A stretch of 64,000 nt of DNA, from the NCBI RefSeq assembly GCF_002556635.1, contig NZ_MWMO01000002.1:1-64000 (forward strand). The letters run 5' to 3'. This document shows, one piece after another, positions 8,324 through 17,499 of the stretch. Position 1 is the stretch's first letter; each line of letters begins with the position of its first letter. The notes under the pieces were generated by a model, which did no database searches, was not told the DNA's origin, and saw nothing but the letters and a program-made list of their open reading frames with translations. Source of the stretch: Novosphingobium sp. PC22D. GTDB lineage: Bacteria > Pseudomonadota > Alphaproteobacteria > Sphingomonadales > Sphingomonadaceae. A program made the position numbers and the translations under genes.

Positions 8324-8352
8324 CTGTTATACTATAACAAAAGACTTATACT
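8324..8352 (+). promoter_or_regulatory. Zur-like palindrome and -10 element upstream of the czc operon
   Basis: TGTTATA-C-TATAACA at 8325-8339 is a perfect 15-base palindrome that equals the core of the Zur box known from E. coli (TGTTATANTATAACA). A -10-like TATACT follows at 8347-8352, placing the palindrome over the -35 region. Either repression or activation by a zinc sensor is possible; Zur activating a zinc exporter has been described in Xanthomonas. No regulator gene is adjacent. Confidence 0.5.
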
Positions 8353-8409
8353 TCATCGTGTTACGGAGCTTGCAATCTTGATCCGGTTTGCTAGGAGCCG
8401 TCGGAATCC

Positions 8410-8784
8410 ATGACCACAAGCTATCGTCGCCTTGTCCTGCATCCTTTCGTCGTCCTGCTCATGCTGGTCGCGATGGTGTTCGTGACGGCGGCGGATGCTG
8501 CTGCTTGCGGCGCCGAAGTGGCGCCCGGAAGCACGCCCGTTCTGGTTTCGCTCGACAGCGCGTCCGCGTCATCCGCAGCTACTGACGAAGTTCCGGGCGA
8601 TCCGGATGCGCCGACCGAGCAACACGGCGTGTGTGGGCACGGCCATTGTCATCATGGGGCGAGCTTTGCCAGCACCGTGCAGAAGAATTCGGTTCCTCAC
8701 TTGGTTGTGGTTCCCGATGCGCCTCCCGCCGAAGCGCTCGCTTTCGACATTGCCGACCGACTGAAGCGCCCCCCTCGCGCCTGA
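8410..8784 (+). CDS. Small secreted His/Cys-containing protein heading the czc operon
   Basis: A 124-residue protein with an N-terminal signal segment (LVLHPFVVLLMLVAMVFVTAADA) and a mature part holding a compact metal-binding knot, CGHGHCHHG, near residue 74. Probably periplasmic. It lies 63 bases ahead of the TolC-type gene and is first in the operon. Similar short proteins head other RND metal-efflux operons, and a comparable one heads the cus operon in this window at 34685. Function unknown; metal capture or delivery to the adaptor is a guess from position and composition. Confidence 0.65.
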   Translation: MTTSYRRLVLHPFVVLLMLVAMVFVTAADAAACGAEVAPGSTPVLVSLDSASASSAATDEVPGDPDAPTEQHGVCGHGHCHHGASFASTVQKNSVPHLVVVPDAPPAEALAFDIADRLKRPPRA

Positions 8785-8847
8785 CGACCGTCACCGCGCT
8801 ACATGCCGCAGCGCAGTTCGGATCGTCAGCAGAGGAATATTCGAAAA

Positions 8848-10101
8848 ATGTCAGCCATTCATTGGCGAGGGGTCCTCCTTGGAGGGCTGTTCCTCGCCGC
8901 TCAAGCCACGACCGTGGCGGCGCAGGAGCGTGAGCTTCTGACGCTCGAAGCTGCGCTCGCTCGTGCGGGCATCGTCGACAGCGCAGATGAGCCCCCAGAA
9001 AATCCGCGCCTGATCGGACCGCGGGCCGAAGCCGACGCGGCGCGGGCCCTAGTCGACCAGGCGCGGCTGCGGCCCAACCCAGAAATTGCTTTCGAAGCCG
9101 AAAACATTGCCGGGAGCGGCGCGTTTTCGGGATTGCAGGCCACCGAGTATACTTTGTCCCTGAGCCAGCGGCTCGAATTGGGCGGCAAACGGGGAGCGCG
9201 CGTCCGCGCCGCCCAGGCGGAAGCGCGCGTCGCGACCCTTTCAGGAGCGCTCTCGGTTGCTCAGCTCGGGCGATCGGTGCGCGAACGCTATGTCGAAGCC
9301 GTCGCTGCGGCAGCCCGATTGGAACTCGCGCGGGACATAGTCGAGCGCAATCGCGAGCTTGCCAGGATCGCAGGCGTACTGGTCGATGTTGGGCGGGAGC
9401 CTCCTCTGCGATCGCTTCGTGCCGAAGCGGCACTTGCGGAGGCGCTCGCGGAGCTTGAAGCGGCCCTGGCTGCCGACAGTACGGCGAGGAACGCGCTCGC
9501 CGCGCTTTGGGGCGAGGCAACACCTGCTACGGACGTGCCTTCGGTGTTCCCCGAGATCGAACCTCCGGCGACGCTGCTCGCGTCACCTTCGGCCTTACGA
9601 CTTCAGGTCGCCCGTGCCGAACGCGAGGCCGCGGATGCCGCGATCGCCCGGGAACGCTCTCTCGGCATTCCGGATCCGGCAATATCCGCCGGAGTCCGAC
9701 GGTTCGAGGAAAGTCGAGACCAGGCGTTTCTCGTGGGGGTTTCGATCCCGCTTCCATTGCGTAATCGCAACCAGGGAAACATCGCCGCTGCCGAAGCGCG
9801 GCTTCGCGCCGCGACGGCGCGGGAAGCAATTGCCCGCACCGATTTCGAACTCGAGGTCACGCAGGCCCGCGGACAATTTCTGGCAGCCGAAGCGCGGGTC
9901 GAGACCCTCGCGGAGACGTCCTTGCCCCAAGCCGAAGAAGCCTTGCGCCTCGTTCGGATTGGCTACCGCAACGGCAGGTTTCCGCTGATCGAAGTTCTGG
10001 CTGCGGCCGAAGCGCGTGACACCATCCGTGAAGCTTTGATTCAAGCTCAGGAAGATCGTGGTCGCCTGGCGGCGACACTGATCTGGCTCGGTGCACAATG
10101 A
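8848..10101 (+). CDS. czcC: TolC-family outer-membrane channel of Co/Zn/Cd efflux (CzcC)
   Basis: A 417-residue outer-membrane factor from ATG 8848 (AGAGGA lies upstream); a longer frame to 8803 would spoil the signal peptide. Signal peptide ends near TVAAQE. Two TolC repeats of long alpha-helices follow, with the QRLELGGKRGARVRAA motif typical of CzcC proteins. It forms the exit duct of the CzcCBA complex across the outer membrane. The stop overlaps the next gene's first possible start (ATGA). Confidence 0.9.
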   Translation: MSAIHWRGVLLGGLFLAAQATTVAAQERELLTLEAALARAGIVDSADEPPENPRLIGPRAEADAARALVDQARLRPNPEIAFEAENIAGSGAFSGLQATEYTLSLSQRLELGGKRGARVRAAQAEARVATLSGALSVAQLGRSVRERYVEAVAAAARLELARDIVERNRELARIAGVLVDVGREPPLRSLRAEAALAEALAELEAALAADSTARNALAALWGEATPATDVPSVFPEIEPPATLLASPSALRLQVARAEREAADAAIARERSLGIPDPAISAGVRRFEESRDQAFLVGVSIPLPLRNRNQGNIAAAEARLRAATAREAIARTDFELEVTQARGQFLAAEARVETLAETSLPQAEEALRLVRIGYRNGRFPLIEVLAAAEARDTIREALIQAQEDRGRLAATLIWLGAQ

Positions 10102-10112
10102 GGTATTTTCCG

Positions 10113-11261
10113 ATGAACCGTAAACGTCTGGCCGTTGCGATCGGCCTTTCGATTCTCTTTGTAGTCGCGGCGCTCATGCTGTGGCCCGATAACGAAGCTG
10201 ACCAAATCGCCGAGGAGACGAGTGAGGAGGTCGAGCTTCCCGAAGGCCTTGTCCTGCTTGGCGCCGAACAAATTGAAGCGTCCCAGATAGTGGTCGAAAT
10301 CGTCGGCCAGGGATCGGCGGTCGAGCTGGTCTTCCCGGCCACCGTCGCGGCAAGCCCGACGGCAAGTGCCCGCATCGATGCCCGCGCGGCGGGCGTGGTC
10401 CGCAGTGTCGGCAAAACGCTGGGCGATTACGTGAGGCAGGGCGAGACGATTGCCCGCATCGAGAGCGCCGACGCGGCTGCTCTCGCAGCGCAGTTGAGCG
10501 CAGCGCGCGCGAGGGTCAACGAACTGTCCGCTGCCTACGATCGGGAGCGCCGCCTGTTCGAGGCCAATGTCACCGCACGGCAGGATCTCGAGGCCGCGCG
10601 AGCAAATCTGCAGGTCGCCCAGTCGGAACTTGCGCGCGCCCAGGCGGCAGTCTCCGCGGCGGGCGTTAGCGGCGACGGGCGCTCCCTTGCGGTCACGAGC
10701 CCGCTCGCAGGCCGAGTGACCTCGGCGCCTATCGTTCTCGGCTCCTTCGTCGATGCCGGGGAAGAACTCTATCAGGTCGTGAATCCGAGCGGCATGCAGG
10801 TCGAGGTTGCCCTCCCGTCGGCTGAAGCAAGCCGCATCGAGCCTGGCGACGAGGCGACGCTGGAAATCGCGGACAACCGGGAAGTGGGTGCGCGCGTGCG
10901 GTCTGTCACTCCCTCGCTCGATCCCGAAAGCCGCAGCGCTACGGCGGTCCTGTCGCTGGCAAGACCGATCCCCGGTCTGCAACCCGGGGCCTTCCTGCAG
11001 GCACGTATCCGCCCCTCGGGTGAGGTCGATACAGGCCGCATGTCGGTGCCGGAAAGTGCCGTCCAGACAATCGATGGCGCAGAAGTGGTCTTCGTTCGCA
11101 CGCGCCGCGGGTTTCAAGCCCGTCCGGTGGTCACCGGTGCGCGTTCGGGAGGACGCGTGGTCATCGAGTCCGGTCTCGAAGCGCAGTGGCGGATCGCCAC
11201 CGCCAATGCCTTTTTGCTGAAGGCTGAACTCGAGAAGGAGGAGGCCGAGCATGGACACTGA
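10113..11261 (+). CDS. czcB: RND periplasmic adaptor subunit (CzcB)
   Basis: A 382-residue membrane fusion protein. N-terminal anchor (RLAVAIGLSILFVVAALMLW), acidic linker, then lipoyl half-motifs flanking an alpha-helical hairpin (about 120-200), beta-barrel and membrane-proximal domain. The lipoyl halves show DARAAGVVRSVGKTLGDYV and SPLAGRVTSAPIVLGSFVD. It links the CzcA pump to CzcC. Start at ATG 10113 is preferred because GAGG lies at a usable distance; ATG 10098 inside the czcC stop is the alternative. The C-terminus is Glu-rich and ends His-Gly-His. Confidence 0.88.
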   Translation: MNRKRLAVAIGLSILFVVAALMLWPDNEADQIAEETSEEVELPEGLVLLGAEQIEASQIVVEIVGQGSAVELVFPATVAASPTASARIDARAAGVVRSVGKTLGDYVRQGETIARIESADAAALAAQLSAARARVNELSAAYDRERRLFEANVTARQDLEAARANLQVAQSELARAQAAVSAAGVSGDGRSLAVTSPLAGRVTSAPIVLGSFVDAGEELYQVVNPSGMQVEVALPSAEASRIEPGDEATLEIADNREVGARVRSVTPSLDPESRSATAVLSLARPIPGLQPGAFLQARIRPSGEVDTGRMSVPESAVQTIDGAEVVFVRTRRGFQARPVVTGARSGGRVVIESGLEAQWRIATANAFLLKAELEKEEAEHGH

Positions 11262-14200
11262 TCACATGCAGGACGCGGATCGCTCCCACCGCCATGGCCT
11301 GATCGGCGGGATCCTCGACGTCGCCGTGCGCTTTCGCTGGGCGATGGTCGTACTGACGCTCGGTGTGGCAATCTATGGCGTGGTGAATTTGCTGCGCCTG
11401 CCCATCGATGCCGTGCCCGATATCACCAATGTACAGGTGCAGATCAACACCGAGGCACCAGCCCTGTCGCCTTCGCAAGTCGAAACGCAGGTCACCTATC
11501 CCGTTGAAACCGGGCTTGCCGGTATCGAGGGTCTGGAGATGACCCGCTCAATATCGCGCAACGGGTTCAGCCAGGTGACCGCGATTTTCGAGGAAGGGAC
11601 CGACATCTATTTTGCGCGTCAGCAGGTCAACGAACGGCTGACGCCCATAAGTGCCTCCCTACCCGAGGGTGCCGAACCGGTGATGGGACCCATCTCGACC
11701 GGCTTGGGCGAAGTGCTCATGTATACCATCGAGTACGAGTTTCCTGACGGCAAGGAAGCACCGCTGGGCGGAGCGGTCGGTTGGCAGTCCGACGGGAGCT
11801 TTGTGACCGAACGTGGCGACCGGCTCGACAGCGATGTTGCCAAGGCTGCCTATCTGCGAACCATCCAGGACTGGGTGGTTGCCCCCCTCATGCGGTCGGT
11901 CGACGGTGTGGCGGGTGTCGACTCGATCGGCGGCTTCGAAAAGCAATACCTTGTCCAACCCGATCCCGCGCGATTGACCGGGTACGGTTTATCGTTCGAC
12001 GAAGTGATCGATGCGCTGGAAGCGGCCAATCTCGCCGAAGGGGCCAATTTCGTCGAGCGGGCAGGCGAAGCCCTCCTCGCCCGAGTTGATGCGCGCCTCG
12101 GCAGTGTCGAGGATATCGAGCAGGCGGTCGTTTCTACACGCGAAGGAGTCCCCATTCGCGTAGGAGACGTCGCCACGGTCAGCATCGGTGGCGACCTGCG
12201 AACGGGCGCGGCGTCGCTGAACGGCGATGAAGCGGTCGTGGGCACCGTGCTCATGCGCGCGGGCGAGAACAGCCGCACCGTGTCGGCCCAGGCGGCCGAA
12301 CGGCTCGAGGAAGTTCGCAGCTCCCTGCCGGAAGGAATTGTCGCGGAGATCGTCTACAACCGGTCTTCGCTGGTCGATGCGACGATCGCGACCGTCGAGA
12401 AGAATCTCGTTGAAGGCGCGCTTCTGGTGATCGCGATCCTGTTCTTGCTGCTGGGCAACATCCGGGCAGCGATCATCGCGGCGCTGGTCATTCCCTTTTC
12501 CATGCTGATGGCATCGATCGGAATGAACCGGCTCGGCGTGTCGGGCAATCTCATGAGCCTGGGTGCGCTGGACTTCGGCCTGATCGTCGATGGTGCCGTC
12601 ATCATCGTCGAGAACAGTGTCGCGAGGCTCGCGGCCCGGCAGGAACACGAAGGCCGGCTTCTCACACTGGGCGAAAGGTTGACGGAAACGCGGCTTGCCG
12701 CGCAGGAAATGATCAAGCCGACTGTGTACGGGCAGGCGATCATACTTCTCGTCTTCGCACCGCTTCTGACCTTTACCGGGGTCGAAGGCAAAACCTTCTC
12801 GCCCATGGCGATCACGGTCATGCTCGCGCTCGCCTCGGCGTTCGTGTTGTCGCTGACCTTCGTCCCGGCAATGATCGCCATCCTGCTCAACAAGAAGCTG
12901 ACGGAAAAGGAGGTCAAGCCGATCCGGATCGCCAAGGAGCGATACGGACCGCTGGTCCGCAGGGCGATCACCCGCCCTTGGCCGGTCATCGGCATGGGCG
13001 TCGGCATCTTCGCCTTTGCGGCCTTCGTGTTCAGCTTCCTCGGGAGCGAGTTCACACCGCAATTGGACGAGCGCGACATCGCCGTGCAATCGCTGCGTAT
13101 TCCTTCGACATCGCTCGAACGTTCGCTCGCGATGCAAAGGCGGGTCGAGGACCGGCTCGAGCAGTTTGAGCAGGTCGAGCTCGTCTTTTCGCGGACGGGC
13201 ACGGCGGAAGTGGCCAGTGACCCGATGCCGCCGAACGCTTCCGATGCGTACGTGATCCTCAAACCCCGTGAGGAATGGCCCGATCCCGACCTCGCCAAGG
13301 ACGAGTTGGTCGCGCAAATGGAGAGCGCCCTCAGCAGTCTCGTCGGCAACCTTTACGAGTTCAGCCAACCGATCGAATTGCGGTTCAACGAATTGATCGC
13401 AGGCGTTCGCGGAGATGTTGCCGTCAAGATCTACGGAGACGATCTCAGCGCCATGACCTCGGCGGCGAACGAGGTTGCGGGCGTGCTGCGCAATGTCGAC
13501 GGCGCCGCGGACGTCAAGGTCCAGCAAGTGACCGGGTTCCCCACCCTCGATATTGCCTTCGATCGGCCAGCGATTGCCCGTTACGGGCTGAAGGTCGAAG
13601 ACGTTGCGCAATCGGTGGCGATCGCACTGGGCGGTCGGCCTGCGGGCCTCGTTTTCGAAGGCGATCGCCGCTTCGATGTGGTTGTGCGGTTGTCGGACGC
13701 GACCCGCGACGATTTCGACCAGCTCGGTGCTTTGCCGGTGCTTCTCCCGAACGGGGCAACCATACCGCTACGCTCGGTTGCCGAGTTCCGTGTGGTGGAT
13801 GGTCTCGCGGAGGTACGCCGGGAACAGGGACGCAGACTGGTCATCGTCTCCTCCAATGTGCGGGAGCGCGATCTCGGGTCTTTCGTCGAAGAGGCGCAGG
13901 AAAGGGTTGCGGCGCAAGTCGAACTGCCCGCTGCCGCGTTTATCGAGTGGGGCGGTCAATACCAGAACCTCCAAGCTGCCCAGGAAAGACTTCAGATCGT
14001 CATTCCCATCGCGTTCGCGGTCATTCTCCTGTTGCTCTACATGGCGGTCGGGGGCTGGGTGCCGGCATTCGCCGTGTTCAGCGCGATCCCGCTGGCCCTG
14101 GCAGGCGGAATATTCTCCTTGGCCCTGCGCGGGATGCCATTCTCGGTTTCTGCGGCGGTAGGCTTTATCGCCCTGTCGGGCGTAGCGACCTTGAACGGGC

Positions 14201-14562
14201 TCGTGATGGTGACTGCGATCCGTCAGCGGCTCGACAAGGGCATGGCGCTCGATGACGCCATCGTGGCCGGTGGCCTGGCGCGCCTGAGGCCGGTTCTCAT
14301 GACCGCGCTCGTTGCATCGCTCGGCTTCGTGCCGATGGCGATTGCGACGGGGACCGGCGCGGAAGTGCAGCGTCCTTTGGCGACAGTGGTCATCGGAGGG
14401 TTGATCACCGCTACCGCTCTGACCCTCTTCGTCTTGCCCGCAATTTTGAAGCTGGTTTTCAGTACCAGAGAAGATGACCGGACCTGGCGACAGCGCTGGT
14501 GGGACCGGCTGCGGCGCAACGTGACAAGCGATGAGCAGCGCGAGCTGAAGGACATCGCATGA
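11251..14562 (+). CDS. czcA: Heavy-metal RND efflux pump, CzcA type (HME1)
   Basis: A 1103-residue inner-membrane proton/cation antiporter with 12 helices and two large periplasmic loops. Helix four carries D441FGLIVD447GAVIIVE454N, the DFG...D...E pattern of the HME1 group that exports Zn(II), Co(II) and Cd(II), unlike the copper/silver group. It starts 11 bases inside czcB with GGAGGAGG upstream, so it is translated with it. With CzcB and CzcC it carries metal from periplasm or cytoplasm out of the cell. Confidence 0.92.
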   Translation: MDTDHMQDADRSHRHGLIGGILDVAVRFRWAMVVLTLGVAIYGVVNLLRLPIDAVPDITNVQVQINTEAPALSPSQVETQVTYPVETGLAGIEGLEMTRSISRNGFSQVTAIFEEGTDIYFARQQVNERLTPISASLPEGAEPVMGPISTGLGEVLMYTIEYEFPDGKEAPLGGAVGWQSDGSFVTERGDRLDSDVAKAAYLRTIQDWVVAPLMRSVDGVAGVDSIGGFEKQYLVQPDPARLTGYGLSFDEVIDALEAANLAEGANFVERAGEALLARVDARLGSVEDIEQAVVSTREGVPIRVGDVATVSIGGDLRTGAASLNGDEAVVGTVLMRAGENSRTVSAQAAERLEEVRSSLPEGIVAEIVYNRSSLVDATIATVEKNLVEGALLVIAILFLLLGNIRAAIIAALVIPFSMLMASIGMNRLGVSGNLMSLGALDFGLIVDGAVIIVENSVARLAARQEHEGRLLTLGERLTETRLAAQEMIKPTVYGQAIILLVFAPLLTFTGVEGKTFSPMAITVMLALASAFVLSLTFVPAMIAILLNKKLTEKEVKPIRIAKERYGPLVRRAITRPWPVIGMGVGIFAFAAFVFSFLGSEFTPQLDERDIAVQSLRIPSTSLERSLAMQRRVEDRLEQFEQVELVFSRTGTAEVASDPMPPNASDAYVILKPREEWPDPDLAKDELVAQMESALSSLVGNLYEFSQPIELRFNELIAGVRGDVAVKIYGDDLSAMTSAANEVAGVLRNVDGAADVKVQQVTGFPTLDIAFDRPAIARYGLKVEDVAQSVAIALGGRPAGLVFEGDRRFDVVVRLSDATRDDFDQLGALPVLLPNGATIPLRSVAEFRVVDGLAEVRREQGRRLVIVSSNVRERDLGSFVEEAQERVAAQVELPAAAFIEWGGQYQNLQAAQERLQIVIPIAFAVILLLLYMAVGGWVPAFAVFSAIPLALAGGIFSLALRGMPFSVSAAVGFIALSGVATLNGLVMVTAIRQRLDKGMALDDAIVAGGLARLRPVLMTALVASLGFVPMAIATGTGAEVQRPLATVVIGGLITATALTLFVLPAILKLVFSTREDDRTWRQRWWDRLRRNVTSDEQRELKDIA

Positions 14563-14584
14563 CCGATCGGGAAAGGAAAAAACG

Positions 14585-14956
14585 GTGCTGGCACTGAAGG
14601 AAGAGAACGGACTGCTCTGGATACGCGCCGGAGGCAGGCTGGGGGATGAAGCCTATGACCGCTTTATTCCCCAATTCGAACATATCGCAGAGCGCGAGGC
14701 CGGTACCGTCCCGATGGTGATCGAGCTCGCGCCTGACTTTTCGGGTTGGAACTTCGGAGGTCTCTGGCGCGATCTCAAGTTCGACATCCGGCATAAGGAT
14801 TGTTTCGGCCGGATCGCCATGATCGGCGACAGCAAATGGGAAGAGCGGGGCTGGAAATTGTCATCCTCACTCTTCCGCGCCGAAATGAAGTTTTTCCGGC
14901 CATCACAGCGTAGTCATGCGGAAAGCTGGGTACAAACCGGGGAGGACGCAGCATGA
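14585..14956 (+). CDS. SpoIIAA-like (STAS/SEC14-type) protein
   Basis: A 123-residue soluble protein of the SpoIIAA-like family (PF11964 type): an alternating strand/helix fold with GRLGDEAYDRFIPQFE near the start and WNFGGLWRDLKFDIRH in the middle, then a cluster of aromatics and lysines (FRAEMKFF). GTG start at 14585 after GGAAAGGA. It sits between czcA and a short CDF gene with overlapping ends, so it belongs to the efflux operon. Members are thought to bind lipid-like or small ligands; its part in metal export is not known. Confidence 0.7.
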   Translation: MLALKEENGLLWIRAGGRLGDEAYDRFIPQFEHIAEREAGTVPMVIELAPDFSGWNFGGLWRDLKFDIRHKDCFGRIAMIGDSKWEERGWKLSSSLFRAEMKFFRPSQRSHAESWVQTGEDAA

Positions 14957-15582
14957 GTGGCGGACATGAGGTCGATGCCGGGTCGCCCGAAAAGCGCAAG
15001 ACCCTGTGGGTTGTCCTGTGGCTTAACGTCGCCATCGCGATCGGCTTCTTCGCGGTCGGATATTTTGCCGATTCCAACGCGCTGTTGGCAAACGGCCTCG
15101 ATAATTCATCGGATGCAATCGTTTATGCGCTCAGCCTGCTTGCGCTAACCCGCTCGCGGACTTGGAAACGCGGGGCCGCGCGTTTCTCCGGCATCATGCT
15201 GCTGGTCTTCTCCGCTGGGGTCATTTTCGATGCTTACCGACGGTTCGTGGAAGGTTCCGATCCGGGCGGCATGCTGATGATGGCGATGGCGTTCGTCGCG
15301 GGACTGGTGAATCTCTATTGCCTGCGCCTGTTGCAGAAGGTGGAGAACAAGGACGTCAATATGCGGGCGGCGACAACCTTCAGCTTCAACGACTTCATCT
15401 CCAATGGCGGGATCATCATCGCCGGCATCGTTGTGCTGATTACCGGTGCCAACTGGCCCGACCTAGTGGTCGGAATAGCGGTCGCCTGCATAGCGCTTTA
15501 CGGCGGAGTGCAGATCCTGCGCGATACGCATATGGATGTGCACGACGAGGCGGGAACCGTCCACGGCGAGAAGAGGAATTGA
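14953..15582 (+). CDS. Short CDF-family cation transporter (membrane domain only)
   Basis: A 209-residue protein with six hydrophobic helices and a CDF-type second helix, ANGLDNSSDAIVY (D-x3-D). The cytoplasmic C-terminal metal-binding domain of normal CDF proteins is missing; the chain ends shortly after helix six in HMDVHDEAG. Helix five has FNDFISNGG where full pumps have HxxxD, so the metal site differs. Overlaps its neighbours at both ends. It resembles the gene at 21142 in size and design. Substrate not predictable. Confidence 0.72.
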   Translation: MSGGHEVDAGSPEKRKTLWVVLWLNVAIAIGFFAVGYFADSNALLANGLDNSSDAIVYALSLLALTRSRTWKRGAARFSGIMLLVFSAGVIFDAYRRFVEGSDPGGMLMMAMAFVAGLVNLYCLRLLQKVENKDVNMRAATTFSFNDFISNGGIIIAGIVVLITGANWPDLVVGIAVACIALYGGVQILRDTHMDVHDEAGTVHGEKRN

Positions 15583-16448
15583 CGCTAATCGATACCTTGT
15601 TTGCCGCGCAGGACCTTTCGCGGGTCCTTGTCCTGGCGATGCTATCAGGCATCGGGGTCATGATTGACGGCAAATTGGCAAAAGGCAGTTGGAGCTTCCT
15701 GCATCCGCTCCTGCCGGGCGGCGTTTCGGGTGCTTTTGCCGCCCTTGCCGTCTTGCTAACTCTTCCGCTGGGACAATCTCCTCTCACCCGCTGGACACTC
15801 ACTGGTTTGATGCTGGCGGGCGGCCTGCTGCTTCTGATTTTCAACGAGCTTGGTCGATACGCAAAACTCAGACCGGATGATGACGGACCTGAGCGATGCT
15901 CCGATAGGCCAACCCTGGTACGTCGCATCTCGGTGTCGATGGCGTCCGATATCCTGCCTTACAGCGTTATCTTGGGTGCTGCCGCTGCTGCATCCGCGAC
16001 GACAGCAATGGCGGTGTCTGCAGCGCTTGTTTTTGCGAACCTGGAAATAGGACGCCAGGCGATCGATGAATACCGATCCGCCCAAGTGAGCAGGATGGAC
16101 CAGCTTGCGCTACTTGTCCTCTTTTCCCTGTTTTTCATCGGGATCGCTCTCTTGACCTTTTGGGCGCTGCACGGATTCACCGACAACGGGCGAGGTTGGC
16201 TAGCGGCTATTATCCCGGGCTTTCTTATAGTTGCATCGGCGCGCGCGCTGCTTCGCATGGGAACCGGATCGGTCGCCGCCAATCATATTACGCTCCTGGC
16301 ATTCGTCGGAGGGTTCGCGCTGCTCGGCCTCGCGATCTCGGCGCTTGGAGAACTGTCGCGCGAACTCGATGTCTCGAACAGCACGTTCCAGCATTCCCCC
16401 GCGCAGTCCGTTACGACGACCAAGAGAACAGAAAAAGGAGGCAGGTAG
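15579..16448 (+). CDS. Integral membrane protein of unknown function in the czc operon
   Basis: A 289-residue very hydrophobic protein, about seven or eight predicted membrane segments. TTG at 15579 is chosen because it overlaps the upstream stop (TTGA), and the stop overlaps the next gene's GTG, so the three are coupled. A small charged loop (RYAKLRPDDDGPERCSDRP) lies near residue 100. Helices after it contain MASDILPYSVILG and ALVFANLEIGRQAIDEY. Size and topology are compatible with a ZIP-like or other metal carrier, but no ZIP histidine motif is seen, so no function is assigned. Confidence 0.6.
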   Translation: MTLIDTLFAAQDLSRVLVLAMLSGIGVMIDGKLAKGSWSFLHPLLPGGVSGAFAALAVLLTLPLGQSPLTRWTLTGLMLAGGLLLLIFNELGRYAKLRPDDDGPERCSDRPTLVRRISVSMASDILPYSVILGAAAAASATTAMAVSAALVFANLEIGRQAIDEYRSAQVSRMDQLALLVLFSLFFIGIALLTFWALHGFTDNGRGWLAAIIPGFLIVASARALLRMGTGSVAANHITLLAFVGGFALLGLAISALGELSRELDVSNSTFQHSPAQSVTTTKRTEKGGR

Positions 16449-17407
16449 TGGCACAATCGGGCGGTCATGCCGGGCACAGTCACGGCGAAGAAAGCATGAG
16501 CGACGGCCGCCTTGTATTGGCCGTCGCCCTCAACGTCCTGCTGACTGTCGCCCAGATCATCGGGGGGATATTGTCGGGTTCGCTCGCACTGATCGCCGAT
16601 GCGCTGCACAATTTCAGCGACGCGGCATCGCTTGGACTGGCTCTGTTTGCGAGGCGGATCGGGCGCCGGCCAGCCGACAAGCTTATGACCTTCGGCTATG
16701 CTCGTGCGGAAGTCGTCGCGGCGCTCATCAATCTGACGACTTTGCTTATCATCGGTTTCTATCTGCTCGTCGAGGCGATCAACCGTTTCGCAGACCCTCA
16801 ACCCGTTGAGGGGTGGACCGTAATCTGGGTCGCCGGGATAGCGCTGGTGATCGACGTGGTTACGGCGGTGATGGTTTACGCCAGCTCGAAGAACTCCCTC
16901 AACATGAAAGCCGCCTTTCTGCACAATGTGTCCGATGCGCTGGCTTCGGTCGGTGTGATCGTGGCTGGCGTACTCATTCTGCGATACGAACTTTATATTG
17001 CCGATCTGATCATCACTGTGGTCATTGCTGCCTATGTGATCTGGCAGGGCGTCACTTTGTTGCCTCGCACGGTGCGGCTCTTGATGGGTGCGGTGCCGGG
17101 CGAAAGCGAGTTCGATCGCATTGTGAGCGACCTGCGTGACACAGAAGGCGTGGCCGACGTCCATCACGTCCATGTCTGGAGCATCAGTGAGCATTATCGC
17201 GCGCTTGAGGCGCATATCGTTCCTGCCGAATCTTCGCTGCAGGCTTTCGAGGATGTGAAGGCGCGGGCTCGCGGTATGCTCGAGACGCAGCACGCCATCG
17301 CCCATGCAACGTTCGAAGCCTGTCTCGCTGCGGAGTGTGATCCGGACATGATCCCGGACCATCAGGTCGAGAAGAACCATCACCACGACCATGACCACGA
17401 CCATTGA
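16448..17407 (+). CDS. CDF-family zinc-type efflux protein (CzcD/ZitB-like)
   Basis: A 319-residue cation diffusion facilitator. Helix two has ADALHNFSDAASL and helix five HNVSDALAS, giving the His/Asp tetrahedral site usual for Zn(II). A C-terminal cytoplasmic domain with VHHVHVWSIS follows, and both ends are His-rich (HAGHSHGEES and a terminal HHHDHDHDH). GTG start overlaps the previous stop. It would lower cytoplasmic Zn(II), Cd(II) or Co(II) and feed the periplasmic CzcCBA complex encoded upstream. Confidence 0.85.
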   Translation: MAQSGGHAGHSHGEESMSDGRLVLAVALNVLLTVAQIIGGILSGSLALIADALHNFSDAASLGLALFARRIGRRPADKLMTFGYARAEVVAALINLTTLLIIGFYLLVEAINRFADPQPVEGWTVIWVAGIALVIDVVTAVMVYASSKNSLNMKAAFLHNVSDALASVGVIVAGVLILRYELYIADLIITVVIAAYVIWQGVTLLPRTVRLLMGAVPGESEFDRIVSDLRDTEGVADVHHVHVWSISEHYRALEAHIVPAESSLQAFEDVKARARGMLETQHAIAHATFEACLAAECDPDMIPDHQVEKNHHHDHDHDH

Positions 17408-17499
17408 CAAGCGCGGCGATCGGGTCGGTCGCTGTGGGCAAGCAGCTTGGCAGCGCACGGCATAAACCGCCCTGCAACTCGTAAAATGAGGACCAACGA

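Noticed and set aside
11989-13611. Long open frame (540 codons) on the minus strand across czcA
   Set aside because: Lies antisense to an intact, well-motifed pump gene; composition is Arg/His/Asp-rich as expected for a shadow of GC-rich coding DNA, and no family is recognisable.
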